Positions 39,301 to 49,052 of a stretch of 64,000 bases of DNA are shown here, piece by piece (within the stretch, counting starts at the first letter, position 1; each line of letters begins with the position of its first letter). The notes under the pieces are model-generated. The model was not told the DNA's origin and did not search any database. It was given only the letters and a program-made list of their open reading frames with translations. Origin of the DNA: Urechis unicinctus (Eukaryota; Annelida; Polychaeta; Xenopneusta; Urechidae); the NCBI GenBank assembly GCA_034190875.2, contig CM067358.1, positions 54,737,217 to 54,801,216 of the forward strand. The letters run 5' to 3'. A program made the position numbers and the translations under genes.

Positions 39301-40858
39301 GTGCACTATACCGTCGGATCCTACACTTACATCATTAGTCACACAATACTAGACAGCGATCATCACACGTGAAACCCTTTACGGAGTGATTATGTCAAAT
39401 CGATAGCTGGATTGTGCATCGAATGACCCCCACACGTCACACCCATAGCTAGCAGCATCAACCCTAGAAAGTCTGGAGGCGTCGCATTTGGATATGTCAT
39501 CGCTCACCCGAACATCACAGAGGCGCGCTGAATTACGTGTTGTCACGAGATGGCACGGACCGGACGATTCTGTGACGTAACAGAGGCCGGCGTATGTTGG
39601 GGTGGCACGCGGAATGAGAGAAAACATAAGTTAATGCAGATGTATCTCTCTTAACGGACGCGTATAAGACACGTATCTCTCTTAACAAACGCGTATAAAA
39701 CTGACGTAGTTCTATTTACAAACGCGTTTAAAACAGACGTATCTCTTAACAAACGCGTATTAAACAGACGCACTTCTCTAAACAAACGCGTATAAAACTG
39801 ACGTAGTTCTATTTACAAACGCGTTTAAAACAGACGTATCTCTTAACAAACGCGTATTAAACGGACGCATTTCTCTAAACAAACGCGTATAAAACTGACG
39901 TAGTTCTATTTACAAACGCGTTTAAAACAGACGTATCTCTTAACAAACGCGTATTAAACAGACGCACTTCTCTAAACAAACGCACTTCTCTAAACAAACG
40001 CGTATAAAACTGACGTAGTCCTATTTACAAACGCGTTTAAAACAGACGCGTATTAAACAGACGCATTTCTCTAAACAAACGCGTATAAAACTGACGAATA
40101 TCTCTTAACAAACGTAAATCTCTTAAGGGGCGCGTTAAAGACAGACGTATCTCTCTTAACAGAAGCATATAAAACAGACGTATATCTCTTAAGGGGCGTT
40201 CCGTTTCCGTTCGACCCACAGGTTGTGGGTTCGATACCAAGGTGTGAAAACCAGACCGGCTTCCCGTGACTCGGATGATCACGTTAAATAGCGGTCCCAT
40301 CTCTGAAAGGGAATGCACCCGACCCGTGCCAGACCTTCCTCCCAGTGGCGTGGGTTTCGCAGCCACTCTGGGCAACGGGTTTGTGCCAAGTTGGCGCTGA
40401 CATTTGAGGGGAGCTGTCCAAGCATCACAATCATCCTCATTCATCACCGTCGCGATATCCCTCTTAACAGACGCACATGAGATTGACGTGTATCTCTTAA
40501 CGGACGCGCATAAGACTGACGTAACTTTTCTCACCCACCAATACCGACGAGAATGCGGCATCTCCCTAAATATTCAGCTTATACAATGAGACCGGACACA
40601 CCAATAAATCACGTGTAGACAGGAGCAGTACGACAAGGAGCGCCCCGTCGAGCGGAGAGAAGACAACCTACCGTGCCGTCTGCTAACGTCGCTACTTCTA
40701 CATGATTGAGGTCGACCAATAAAAGCCGCCGAATCCACGAACGACTTGGAGCGTTTGATGAACGGTTCGGACGATCTGGACCTTAGTAATCCGAACTGGA
40801 GTTTTGGATGGATTCCGGGTAGATTAGTTGCCTCTTGGATGAGTTGAGTGGTTGCCAT
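24395..40858 (-). CDS. OSBPL8: ORP5/ORP8-type oxysterol-binding-related protein, proximal-promoter form
   Basis: Minus-strand exons: 40858-40672, 33008-32923, 30122-30036, 29330-29142, 28994-28872, 28785-28701, 28426-28205, 28118-27958, 27832-27648, 27506-27425, 27269-27171, 27087-26991, 26906-26808, 26185-26088, 25976-25851, 25586-25486, 25386-25201, 25081-24773, 24666-24395. They give about 930 aa if one extra base at 25028-25033 is discounted. Family knowledge: ORP5/8 are ER-anchored proteins that swap phosphatidylserine for PI4P at ER-plasma membrane contacts. PH domain ~149-271 ([20 protein letters not shown]). An acidic linker follows, then the ORD from ~394 ([20 protein letters not shown]) with the signature EQISHHPP at ~501-508, split by an intron. 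The last ~25 residues are a tail-anchor helix ([18 protein letters not shown]). The PH-to-tail part is secure; the first two exons rest on phase and splice signals. Confidence 0.9.
24773..25081 (-). pseudogene. ORP exon with an apparent 1-nt insertion
   Basis: This exon follows YKYA with [17 protein letters not shown], matching the conserved RPWDPLND block. The next conserved block ([12 protein letters not shown]) is in a different frame. The shift falls at a T6 run on the minus strand (25028-25033). Discounting one T restores the alignment and also restores the exit phase needed by the last exon (24666-24395); without it the exon ends in the wrong phase and the frame soon stops. A homopolymer sequencing or assembly error is the simplest cause. 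The rest of the gene looks intact, so I do not regard the locus as a true pseudogene. Confidence 0.75.
26197..26750. repeat. Degenerate GAGGTGGTTATAATC-type repeat
   Basis: About 25 loosely spaced copies of GAGGTGGTTA(A/T)AATCA with variable linkers fill the ORP intron between the 26906-26808 and 26185-26088 exons. It starts about 12 bp from the acceptor of the downstream exon. Confidence 0.75.
28455..28650. repeat. ~30-bp tandem repeat, ~6 copies
   Basis: Copies share CTACAGGAGATCCTCACAGA and CACATCTCTACT. They occupy most of the intron between the 28785-28701 and 28426-28205 ORP exons and lie about 30 bp from the acceptor. Confidence 0.85.
31900..32140. repeat. 33-bp tandem repeat, ~7 copies
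   Basis: The unit is built on AATGGACAGGTGAGTTGTTG plus GTGGACAGCAATT. It lies in the ORP intron between 32923 and 30122. The rest of that 2.8 kb intron shows no coding block. Confidence 0.88.
33010..34436. repeat. 52-bp minisatellite homologous to an ORP exon boundary, ~26 copies
   Basis: The unit runs CATACCTGGTCATACACAAC, ATACACACAGTATAGAGTGC, GCTGTCCGTCAC. Its first copy overlaps the 5' edge of the ORP exon at 33008: exon-side GTATGGTGACGGGCGGCGCA matches repeat-side GTATGGTGACGGACAGCGCA. On the minus strand nearly every unit carries GACCAG|GTATGG, the alternative acceptor of that exon (33029). Most length differences between copies are small indels. Confidence 0.93.
34735..35170. repeat. 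21-bp minisatellite, ~20 copies
   Basis: The unit CTTCAGCACAGATATACAGC plus A is divisible by three, so open frames run through all of it on both strands ([14 protein letters not shown] and [12 protein letters not shown] types). These are repeat artefacts. Confidence 0.93.
35240..35312 (+). mobile_element. tRNA-like SINE head (degenerate)
   Basis: TCAGTGGTAGGGCATCCGTC followed by TGTCGTGTTGGGGAGCAG and CCCGGGTACGGG resembles a tRNA A-box, an Asp/Gly-type anticodon arm and a damaged T-arm. No intact B-box remains, so it is not a functional tRNA. The 3' limit was not found. Confidence 0.35.
35313..36464. other. ORP 5' intron, unassigned sequence with C15 tract
   Basis: No conserved exon recognised. 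It contains a C15 run (36039-36053). On the minus strand a short coding-like stretch reads [20 protein letters not shown] near 36070-36140, without convincing splice sites on both sides. Treated as unassigned. Confidence 0.4.
36465..36735. repeat. ~53-bp tandem repeat, ~5 copies
   Basis: Copies contain GACCAGACGTCAGATGAGAC, GATATTCACGCTGGCGCTAG and TCCTCAGAT. Two copies near 36640-36720 replace TATTCACGCTGG with TACGCTTGCTAG. Confidence 0.88.
37312..38292. repeat. 34-bp GC-rich minisatellite, ~29 copies
   Basis: The unit is GGCCGTGTGAGGGGCGCGTC plus AGGAGACTAGAAGT, highly uniform over about 1 kb. Variants at GACTAG/AACAGA and AAGT/ATGT/ATAT alternate between copies, which may mark block duplications. 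Confidence 0.95.
38310..38700. repeat. Degenerate GTCGTCTGCTGTAGTCTGC repeat
   Basis: Loosely tandem copies of (G)TCGTCTACTGTAGGCGTT and TAGTCTGCTTTAGGCGTTGT. A larger block of about 120 bp appears twice (38460-38560 and 38580-38670). Echoes occur at 39165-39250. Confidence 0.75.
38701..39639. other. ORP 5' intron, unassigned
   Basis: No recognised gene. A minus-strand open frame at 39379-39627 begins [20 protein letters not shown] and meets a possible GTGAGC donor after RLCDVR, but I see no family or phase support. Confidence 0.35.
39640..40190. repeat. Compound ~105-bp repeat with AAACGCGT sub-motifs
   Basis: A three-part block recurs: CTTAACAAACGCGTATTAAA, then CAGACGCACTTCTCTAAACA, then ACGCGTATAAAACTGACGTA with GTTCTATTTACAAACGCG. 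The block repeats about four times, with MluI-like ACGCGT palindromes throughout. Confidence 0.85.
40198..40450 (+). mobile_element. SINE-like fragment with intact B-box
   Basis: GGTTGTGGGTTCGATACC contains GGTTCGATACC, an exact fit to the pol III B-box GGTTCGANNCC. A unique-looking body follows (CCGTGACTCGGATGATCACG, TTAAATAGCGGTCCC, CACTCTGGGCAACGGG). The A-box side is replaced by minisatellite, so the head is truncated. No A-rich tail was resolved. Confidence 0.4.
40672..40858 (-). CDS. Proximal alternative first coding exon of the ORP gene
   Basis: The ATG at 40858 opens 62 codons beginning [20 protein letters not shown] and containing [20 protein letters not shown], and ends at CACG|GTAGGT in phase 1. 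The next certain ORP exon (33008) needs phase 1, so the join reads [13 protein letters not shown]. The basic, serine-rich composition and an ETS/X-box pair just upstream support a genuine first exon. The link to ORP is inferred from phase, order and strand. Confidence 0.55.
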
Positions 40859-40874
40859 AGCAAAAGAACTTATT

Positions 40875-40902
40875 ACTTCCGGTAATTGGTTACCTTGGCA
40901 AC
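40875..40902 (-). promoter_or_regulatory. ETS and X-box motifs of the proximal ORP promoter
   Basis: On the minus strand GTTGCCAAGGTAAC (40902-40889) is an X-box of the RFX class (GTNRCC-NN-RGYAAC), followed by ACCGGAAGT (40883-40875), a consensus ETS site. They lie 17-44 bp before the ATG at 40858. Both are strong motif matches and support a transcription start here, although so short a distance leaves a very short 5' UTR. X-boxes are best known from ciliary genes, so a divergent plus-strand transcript is also possible. Confidence 0.55.
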
Positions 40903-41679
40903 ATCATTGTGCCAACACAGTACGTGCTTGGGCGGCGGTTGTGGCGTGCTATGGAACACACCGGCTGAGTTTGATGAAAATGTGAAGCCGGCGATAACGA
41001 GGAGGAAGGCAGCTCGATAGGCAGCTCGACGAGACGATGTCACGTCACCTGTTACATCACAGAAGTCACCATCCTCATAAATACAATGCATGAATCCGTA
41101 ATACGCTCTGCAACATTGCATATTATATCAATGGGCTCCGTGCAATTTGTCTGATCCCCTGCCCTGGACGGGACACCGAAATAGCATAGCCTATCATACA
41201 TATTAAGTCTCATATCCTGAAAATCAGCCAATCAGGTGTATTGCTGGTACAAGTGAGAAAACGCTATTTCCTACCCAACAGCTAGCAGTGTTACTGAGTA
41301 CATGGACGAACTGACACCATTATCTCCACAGCAGGGATGAGATTTGTTGTAGATTGACTCAAAAATTGTGAAGATTGCCAGCAGCTATTGTAAAATCGAC
41401 ATGGATCGACGTCTTACTCTTAGACGAAGCTGCGTAATAAACTGCCGTTATGAGCACATAACTAGCTGTGTCAGTTGCAAGCAGCCATTGTAGAATACGG
41501 GTACCGATGCGGAACATTTACTGTTAACATGAATTTATGCTTTAACATAAACCATAGGCATTTGTATGCATCGACGTTTCCGCATATTAGTGTGTGTACG
41601 CGCAATAGTTTGAAATTGACGACTCCGTACAGACGCGCACGACACCAGGCGAAGCCGTAGTCGGAACAACCCCCACTGC
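40903..41679. other. ORP 5' intron, unassigned
   Basis: Nothing recognised. Short open frames on both strands lack splice or family support. Confidence 0.4.
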
Positions 41680-41945
41680 TGCAGTACTCGCTGGTACTGC
41701 TGCGGTACTCGCTGTTACTGCTGCAGTACTCGCTGGTACTGCTGCAGTACTCGCTGTTACTGCTGCAGTACTCGCTGGTACTGCTGCAGTACTCACTTGT
41801 ACTGCTGCAGTACTCGCTGGTACTGCGTCGTCTCACTGGTACTGCTGCAGTACTCGCTGGTACTGCGTCGTCACACTGGTACTGCTGCAGTACTCAATGG
41901 CAATGCGTCGTCTCGCTGGTACTGCTGCAGTTCTCACTGGTACTC
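41680..41945. repeat. 21-bp CTGCAG-centred minisatellite, ~12 copies
   Basis: The unit CTGCTGCAGTACTCGCTGGT plus A contains PstI (CTGCAG) and ScaI (AGTACT) palindromes. Some copies are shortened or carry GCGTCGTC. Its minus-strand frames (STSEYCS and STAAVPA types) are repeat artefacts. Confidence 0.92.
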
Positions 41946-42744
41946 ACCGATACCCTGTCTGAACCATCCCCTTTTAAAGCCCAGTTTGTTGCCAGATGTT
42001 GACACCCTGGTTTTCGCAATAGCCTGCGTTAAAGCAAACGCTATAAATAAAAACAACACGTAAACACGGCAAATATCACTGTGCGGCGTGTAGTGCTGTG
42101 TAAGGGGGCACTCGGGTTCTACATCAGCGGTAAAGATGGAAAGAGTTGAAATCCCTGACAAGTGACCGAATGAAGGCAGGTATCACTGGGGATCAACAGT
42201 GGTTGATATAATTCTAAGCCCAACCCTGTCTTCTTCACCTTGACCACTGGGTGTGAAGAGAAGAAGCTATGCTGCTGTAATACGGTGCTTAACTCAGTCG
42301 CCACTGAAACAGGCGCAGTGCGGACTCGCTACCATACTCAGCAACACTGGACGGATCGGCTCCCACGCTGTCGTGCGTCCACTGACAGACGCCGCTGGAA
42401 TGTTAAGAGCAGTCTGTCTGGCTCCCGGGATTCCCAACTTCTCTCCAAGTAGACCACGGGGCGATCGTCGAAGCACATCAGCTGACGTTTTCTCTAGTTC
42501 TTTTTGCAACCAACTTTAACCATGAGACAGGAATCCGTAAACAACCTGGAACTTAACAATAGCCTGGGTTGACAGTGGCCGGAAACCTGGACGGCGGTGG
42601 CAAGGTGGCGAAGATTAACACTATCATCTACTAGTGAATAGTAACACATGGATAATAATAAGAGTGACCTCACCGTGCTAATCAACGGACGACGACTGAT
42701 GATTCATATGTCCGTGATCGACGTAAAACAGGCAGGCATGTGAT

Positions 42745-42760
42745 GGGGGGGGGGGGGGGG
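42745..42760. repeat. G16 homopolymer
   Basis: One of several long G or C runs in the window (others at 11381-11394, 19629-19645, 36039-36053 and 48502-48515). Confidence 0.95.
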
Positions 42761-42908
42761 TTGGTGGTGTAACTATTCATTAGAACAGTTAACGAGCTAC
42801 ATAATGTAGCGTCGTAAAGCCGTGTAGCAGCTTGAAACCTGACTCATCTCGATCCCTCGCTAACCCATCACCAGACACCCTGTTGGCCCAATCTCTCACT
42901 CTTTGTTG

Positions 42909-43023
<115 letters not shown>

Positions 43024-43989
43024 TGTGAATTTCTGAATTTTAAGAGACCTACAGATGCACAATGTACCTGGTTTAATTGATTAGAGGACCACGGGTGCAC
43101 AAAGCACCTGCGTGTGAGCTGGTTATAATCCCACAAATACAGGTGACGTCTTCTTAACCATCAGGCAGCATATCCGCAACCACACATACCTACGACCTGA
43201 CAGCATCGTGCATCAGAACCTGAGTGCATGGCATGTTGGCCTGCTCGTGACAACGTACACAACAGGAAACTGAACAACTGTCTTCTCCTCTCAGGACTTT
43301 AACGCAAATTAAACCCCCAGCCCCCAACCACACCAGGCATAAGCACCCGTGCAAAATGGCAAACGTCTCTCAGCTACCCAACATGTACGCCTCACAACAA
43401 CATGGCACCCCAGAAAGTAGCACCCTGACGCGATATGCAGGTAAGACAGAAGAATGGACAGCTCTGGCAATAATCTGCGGGCTTGTGGCTGGTGGGAAGG
43501 TGGGGGAAGCGAATGACGCAACATAGACATCTTGACAAATCGTCCAGCGCTTCTGTCGGTATGACAAAGGTGCAATTAATGTTCCACCCTTAGCTTAATT
43601 CATACTGATGCATAACACAATTACAGGGCAAATTGTCTCGTCCATCCCCAATAACATCATCATGATCATCATTCTATCTTACATCATCACCACCGACATC
43701 AATGATTTATGCATCATCATCATCATCATCATCATAAACATCCTTCATTTTTCTGAATCCATCCACAGAACATAAAAGATCAAACGACATCTAATTAGTG
43801 AACACAGCGTATGAGGGATAAACCCGCGTCTGTCATTAGCAGCGAGCGCTGCTACATGTCTGTAGTAGGCGATTCCCGCCAGAACAGCAACGAACACTCG
43901 CCAATTAGGATAAATTACAGATCGCCGATCTGATTTGTAATGATATGTCATGAAGCTTTGCTATATACAAAGCCATAAATCAAATGGAT

Positions 43990-44590
43990 CTGAGTCAGAT
44001 AATGGGATAGGCTTAGACCTGAGTCAGATAATGAGACAGGCTTAGACCTGAGTCAGATAATATATATATATATATATGTTTATTTCTACTCAAGGTACCT
44101 GCATAAACAATAATTGTGATACATAAATTCAAACTATAGTGCTACATTCAACGGAAAAAGAGATAAAACTGTTACGATACTAAAATATCTTGTATCATCA
44201 AATAAATCATTTCATCGTCAAATTCATCAATCATAATTTCATTGTTTTTAACACAAAACAATGTATTTAAGATACAGACCAAAGCATTCTGTTCATCTGT
44301 TATCGACTCTTTCTTGATAATCTGTGTGATATTGAACCCCACCTCATTATGTACATTAATGTTGTATTTGTGTCTAAGGTAAGCAATATTGCGACCCAAA
44401 GGTGAAAGGGCATTAGAACAAACATGTTTGATCACATACTTAACTACTGCATTGTCACTGTGATTCATTTGAACAATCATTTTCAGCGTTTTTAATGAGA
44501 TAGGCTGGGACCTGAGTCAGATAATGAGATAGGCTGGGACCTGAGTCAGATAATGAGACAGACTGGGACCTGAGTCAGATAATGAGACTG
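43990..44590. repeat. ~29-bp minisatellite split by an insertion
   Basis: The unit is ACCTGAGTCAGATAATGAGA plus TAGGCTGGG. About three copies lie on the left (43990-44061) and four on the right (44494-44590). The two parts are separated by the LINE-like insertion, with the repeat phase resuming cleanly. Confidence 0.88.
44062..44493 (-). mobile_element. 5'-truncated LINE-like insertion
   Basis: About 430 bp interrupts the minisatellite. Read on the minus strand, the frame is open from the 5' junction through about 102 aa (includes SNALSPLGRNIAYLRHKYNI), then a short 3' UTR, AATAAA (44084-44079) and an (AT)n tail ending in repeat sequence. An open 5' junction, poly(A) signal and microsatellite tail are hallmarks of a truncated non-LTR retrotransposon. 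The amino-acid family was not recognised with certainty; resemblance to C termini of molluscan LINE ORF2 proteins is from memory. Confidence 0.6.
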
Positions 44591-44933
44591 GGACATATGT
44601 AACATATTCGTGCGAACCCACCTAAGCAGGATAACTTGGCAGTAAGCGAACGGTACAGCGCTGTGGTCGACTGAATGACTTACATCTCCATATAAACCAA
44701 GAAATTCCATCAACAAGAATTACACTAAAATGCTACATCGGGGACGTTAACAAAATAGCAACCTAATCGGCGACGTAGACATTACTACCAACCGACCCAA
44801 TCGTCCATGCGTACGGCCAGTCTTAATACATGAGCCCAGAAAGCGAAACAGGGCTCAATATAACCCAGGTATTCCTCATAACCTACAACTTGGTTATAAA
44901 AAAACCCAATTAAACACTCAAAGAAGAACTCAC

Positions 44934-45003
44934 CTGTGATTGGCAATCAGCAGGTAGAGGCCGGTGGAGTGGCAGGTGGGCTGATAGGATGACGATGTGG
45001 CGC
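44934..45003 (-). CDS. Orphan exon-like segment
   Basis: On the minus strand a CAGCAGCAG|GCGCC acceptor and a consensus CACAG|GTGAGT donor bracket 70 nt that are open in two frames. In one frame it can follow the exon-like segment at 46207-46115 in phase, reading RHIVILSAHLPLHRPLPADC. The product is not recognised. Confidence 0.22.
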
Positions 45004-46114
45004 CTGCTGCTGCTGAGGTTGAGTAAAGGTACATTTCGGCCAATCAAACGTCACCTTTTACGGTCATCTGTATGTCGACGACACCGTGGCGACCAGGACA
45101 TCGATAGTCTCCAGGTATATATGTCTTATTATAGCGGACAATCACGGAGTAATCCCGGTTACATCCACGAGTGCATCAAAAGCATCCACAAGCCGAGAGG
45201 TACACGCTGTGCACCCAATTAACCTGTCCAATTAGGGGTGGCGTCGGGCTGGTAGTGCGGTGTTTCCCTCTAGTGGGCGTATACAGGCTGATCAATCTGA
45301 TCTGGTCACGAGACACTAGCGTAAGATATCCATGAGAGCAGACCTGAACGTTATCAGATGAGTTTACAAGACGTTACATACTAGCGGCATGTTCACACGG
45401 AGAGCATCCAGGTAGGCGGGCAGCACGAGATGAGCAAGCTACCTGAGAGGGAGCTACCTGGCGCCGAGAGCTGGCGATAGAGCAGCTAGCTATATTCTCA
45501 GCAGACAAAGAATGCTGACGAGCAACACTCACGCAGCTGGTGTTCGTGATACAGCGAGATGCTTCTGCGGCGGCTGCTTCTGCTGTCATGGTGATGCCAG
45601 CATCTCGAGATATGAAGGCAGGAGCGGCAACATCAACACGGCAACGTGTTAACGAGCATTCAGTGATAAGAAAAAACAAGTATCGCTGTGGTTCGTAGCC
45701 GGTCAGACAACTCATTCATACAGCAACGGTACTGCTAGTCGCGCGCACCTCCAGCCTTACACCACACTCACCAATCGTCATAATGTACAGAGGTGGTGGG
45801 GTCGGAGGTCAAGGTGATGAGCCAAGGGTGATGGGGCGAGGTTGAGGGGGGCAGGGGTGATGGGTGATTGAGCAGGGGTGAGGTTCTGGCTAGTCAACGC
45901 TCACAAACAGTCATTCATTCACATAAAGGACCTTGCACGCTCATGAGAACACAAGGCAATCGTCCACATTGAAGTAGCGGTCATTCATGACTGATGTCAC
46001 ATCACGAGACACCCAGACACCTTCCCCTCATACTATTTCCAAATCACACTCACACGAGCACAGACAAGACAAACGGAGATGGATGGCGTGCATTGGTGAA
46101 GGAAAGCTACTTAC

Positions 46115-46207
46115 ATCCTGTCTGTGATGCGGGCGAATCTCGGCCTGGGGTGGTCAGTGACGTCATCGTCATCTTCCGTTGGCTTCTGGGCGTCAGCTTC
46201 CCCAAAT
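46115..46207 (-). CDS. Orphan exon-like segment, strong splice sites
   Basis: TGTTACAG| and |GTAAGT bracket 93 nt on the minus strand with the open frame FGEADAQKPTEDDDDVTDHP then RPRFARITDR, entering and leaving in phase 2. Its composition is protein-like and acidic. The phase does not fit the ORP exons on either side, so it would belong to another minus-strand transcript nested in the ORP 5' region. Family unknown. Confidence 0.3.
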
Positions 46208-46869
46208 CTGTAACACATCAACCAACACATCACCCTGCTGGATGCCCGTCTCACGCAACCAACCACCTCGTTACATGAGAGGAATAACGCATTATTTAAA
46301 GACACAACAACTGACTCAATTATCTCACTGCATGACAGCAACATATCATACTCAACGATCACGCGGAACAACAAGACCGTTATGATGAGAAATTGGGATG
46401 GGAATGGGACGCGTTATGATGTAGGTGATATTCTCATACAGCCGCCCCAACACAAACAGCACATTGATGTATGAAGACGATGCACCATAGAGAATGCAGC
46501 GTCGAAACAACGTCGACCCAACACACGTTATTGTGATAGGTCTGAATTCTGACTGTGACCGATCGTATGCGATTCACACAGAGTCTTGGACATTCGCAAA
46601 GAAAAGAAACGATGAACTTGTCACACCGGTCGGGGTTACGGTGATGGGTGATAGGGTGCGCCATAGTAAGCGTAAACTAAACTTCCCGTTTACAAGAGAC
46701 GATTAACGTGCATAGCGTCAGGTATCCACGGTCCATCTGGCAGACACCAATTCCAGCTACACCGACCAGGGGTACAACCATACAGCCAGCCACTCAATCC
46801 AATACTACCTGATTACCCGCACATCCATTCACCCATATCATCGCATTATCCACTAGTCTACACGCACAC

Positions 46870-47290
46870 CCATATCACTGTAGTACACCCACAACATAAA
46901 CACCCATATCACCGTAATACACACCAATATACACAACCATATCACCGTGATACACCCACAACATACACAACCATATCACCGTAATACACCCACAACATAC
47001 ACACCCATATCACCGTAATACACCCACAACATACACACCCATATCACCGTAATACACCCACAACATACACAACCATATCGCCGTAATACACCCACAACAT
47101 ACACAACCATATCACCGTAATACACCCACAACATACACACCCACATCACCGTAATACACCCACAACATACACAACCATATCACCGTAATACACCCACAAC
47201 ATACACACCCACATCACCGTAATACACCCACAACATACACACCCATATCACCGTAATACACCCACAACATACACAACCATATCATCGTAA
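46870..47290. repeat. 34-bp minisatellite, ~12 copies
   Basis: The unit is CCATATCACCGTAATACACC plus CACAACATACACAA, very regular, with purine-poor strand bias. Confidence 0.93.
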
Positions 47291-47737
47291 CATCCACCCA
47301 CTCACCAACCCTTGATTAAACCTACCCACCCCATCTACACCCACACTCACCAACACCCACATAACTCTTACTGAGTCTTACACCAACCGAAGTTCTAAAC
47401 ACCCAGGAGACCACAATACAATAACTGACCTATGCAGCCGACGTAACCCGCTTCCGTGCTCACACATTATCACGGGCTTTAACGAATCCCCGGCTGATGA
47501 AGGAGCATCACAGTCTGCAATGTGGTCTTGATTGATAGGGTCGTGTAAGGGGACAAACACCGGAAAACTCCACCCACGTGTCGTGAATCGCTGACACGAA
47601 CTGTCCTCCATCCACAGACACTACCCGGATGCGCACAGGAAATAACAAATAGAATGATCGACTTTTTTCGTTGCAACCAGACGATTTGGGGATTGTTCTC
47701 ATGTCGTAATACAGAACGCTTGTCAGACGCCATAAGC

Positions 47738-48312
47738 ATGTCAGACGTCATAAGACGTAAAAAGGCAGGACAAGCGCCTGTCAGACGTCATAAGACGTAA
47801 TAAGGCAGGACAAGTGCATGCCAGACGTCATAAGACGTAATAAGGCAGGACAAGTGCATGCCAGACGTCATAAGACGTAATAAGGCAGGACAAACGCCTG
47901 TCAGACGTCATAAGACGTAATAAGGCAGGACAAGTGCATGCCAGACGTCATAAGACGTAATAAGGCAGGACAAGTGCATGTCAGACGTCATAAGACGTAA
48001 TAAGGCAGGACAAGTGCATGCCAGACGTCATAAGACGTAATAAGGCAGGACAAACGCCTGTCAGACGTCATAAGACGTAATAAGGCAGGACAAGTGCATG
48101 TCAGACGTCATAAGACGTAATAAGGCAGGACAAGTGCATGTCAGACGTCATAAGACGTAATAAGGCAGGACAAACGCCTGTCAGACGTCATAAGACGTAA
48201 TAAGGCAGGACAAGTGCATGTCAGACGTCATAAGACGTAATAAGGCAGGACAAGTGCATGTCAGACGTCATAAGACGTAATAAGGCAGGACAAGTGCATG
48301 CCAGACGTCGAA
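47738..48312. repeat. 40-bp minisatellite with palindromic GACGTC, ~14 copies
   Basis: The unit is GTCAGACGTCATAAGACGTA plus ATAAGGCAGGACAAGTGCAT. Only two positions vary (GTGCAT or GCGCCT/ACGCCT, and TCAG or CCAG). Each unit holds ATGACGTCTG on the minus strand, one base off the CRE/ATF site TGACGTCA. Confidence 0.95.
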
Positions 48313-48831
48313 AGTCAGGACAAGCACATGCCGGGATATGGCCTGGGAAGTGCGTGACAGACGTCATGTGCCAGAAGATGTCATGGGCAAGGATGAGATA
48401 GTTCAACAGTTCAAGAGGCAAGATAAGAGAGTTGTTTGGGGGCTGGGTTTGTATTGCGTAAGGACAGGGCGAGGCAGCTGTCTGGGGCCGGGATGAGAGA
48501 AGGGGGGGGGGGGGGCACAATGGGATATTTGTAGGGGCAGGTAAAGAGGGTTGTTTGGGGTGCGGATATTCGTCGTCTTGGGATAGGATGGGGGCGTTGT
48601 TCGGGGGCCGAATGAGATGATTGTTTGGGGGAAGGATGAGATCGAGTGGAATGACAAGGCTGCCCAATCGCGGAAAGAGAGCTAAGCCTTTTACGAATCT
48701 CCATCATTATAGTTGAATTATCGGTTTGTTAGTAATAGATGTCGATTATGAAGAACTGGCGAGAGGTAATTATGCGATAATTGGGATTCACGAGGAAACA
48801 GGTGCGGCGGGGACTAAGGTGTGGTAAACAG
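48313..48831. other. Unassigned sequence with G14 tract
   Basis: A purine-rich plus strand (GGGATGAGATAG-type blocks, G14 at 48502-48515). Minus-strand open frames here are Pro/Ser-rich because of that bias and show no conserved motif. Confidence 0.4.
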
Positions 48832-48875
48832 GATCCCTACCTGTACCCCATACGGCGTGTCTCAGTGTATTCCAC

Positions 48876-49052
48876 ATGGACCTCACCAAACAGTCCTATC
48901 TGTATCACAGCAAGAACAAGTACGATCCCACACCTCTCCCAGCACGGCCTACGCCGCCATCCAACAGACAGTATGAGAGCCGGGCTGAGGATTCCACTGT
49001 TTCCCGGAAAAGAACACCGCGTGACGACATGATTCGCGACAGCACCAACTGA
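48876..49052 (+). CDS. Short protein-like ORF (58 aa), possible terminal exon
   Basis: A plus-strand frame reads MDLTKQSYLYHSKNKYDPTP, then LPARPTPPSNRQYESRAEDS, and stops after RDSTN. Third positions are mostly C or G (AAG, CAG, GAC, TAC), unlike the surroundings, and the composition is balanced. An AAACAG acceptor lies at 48830-48831 with a weak pyrimidine tract; an in-frame TAA precedes it. The antisense frames are less protein-like, though one has a CAG|GTAGGG donor. It could be the last exon of an unknown plus-strand gene, or chance. Confidence 0.33.
   Translation: MDLTKQSYLYHSKNKYDPTPLPARPTPPSNRQYESRAEDSTVSRKRTPRDDMIRDSTN

Noticed and set aside
45374..45715. 113-codon minus frame with MTAEAAAAEASRCITNTSC and a GTGAGT donor
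   Set aside because: The donor is in phase 0, which fits no known downstream exon; no family recognised.
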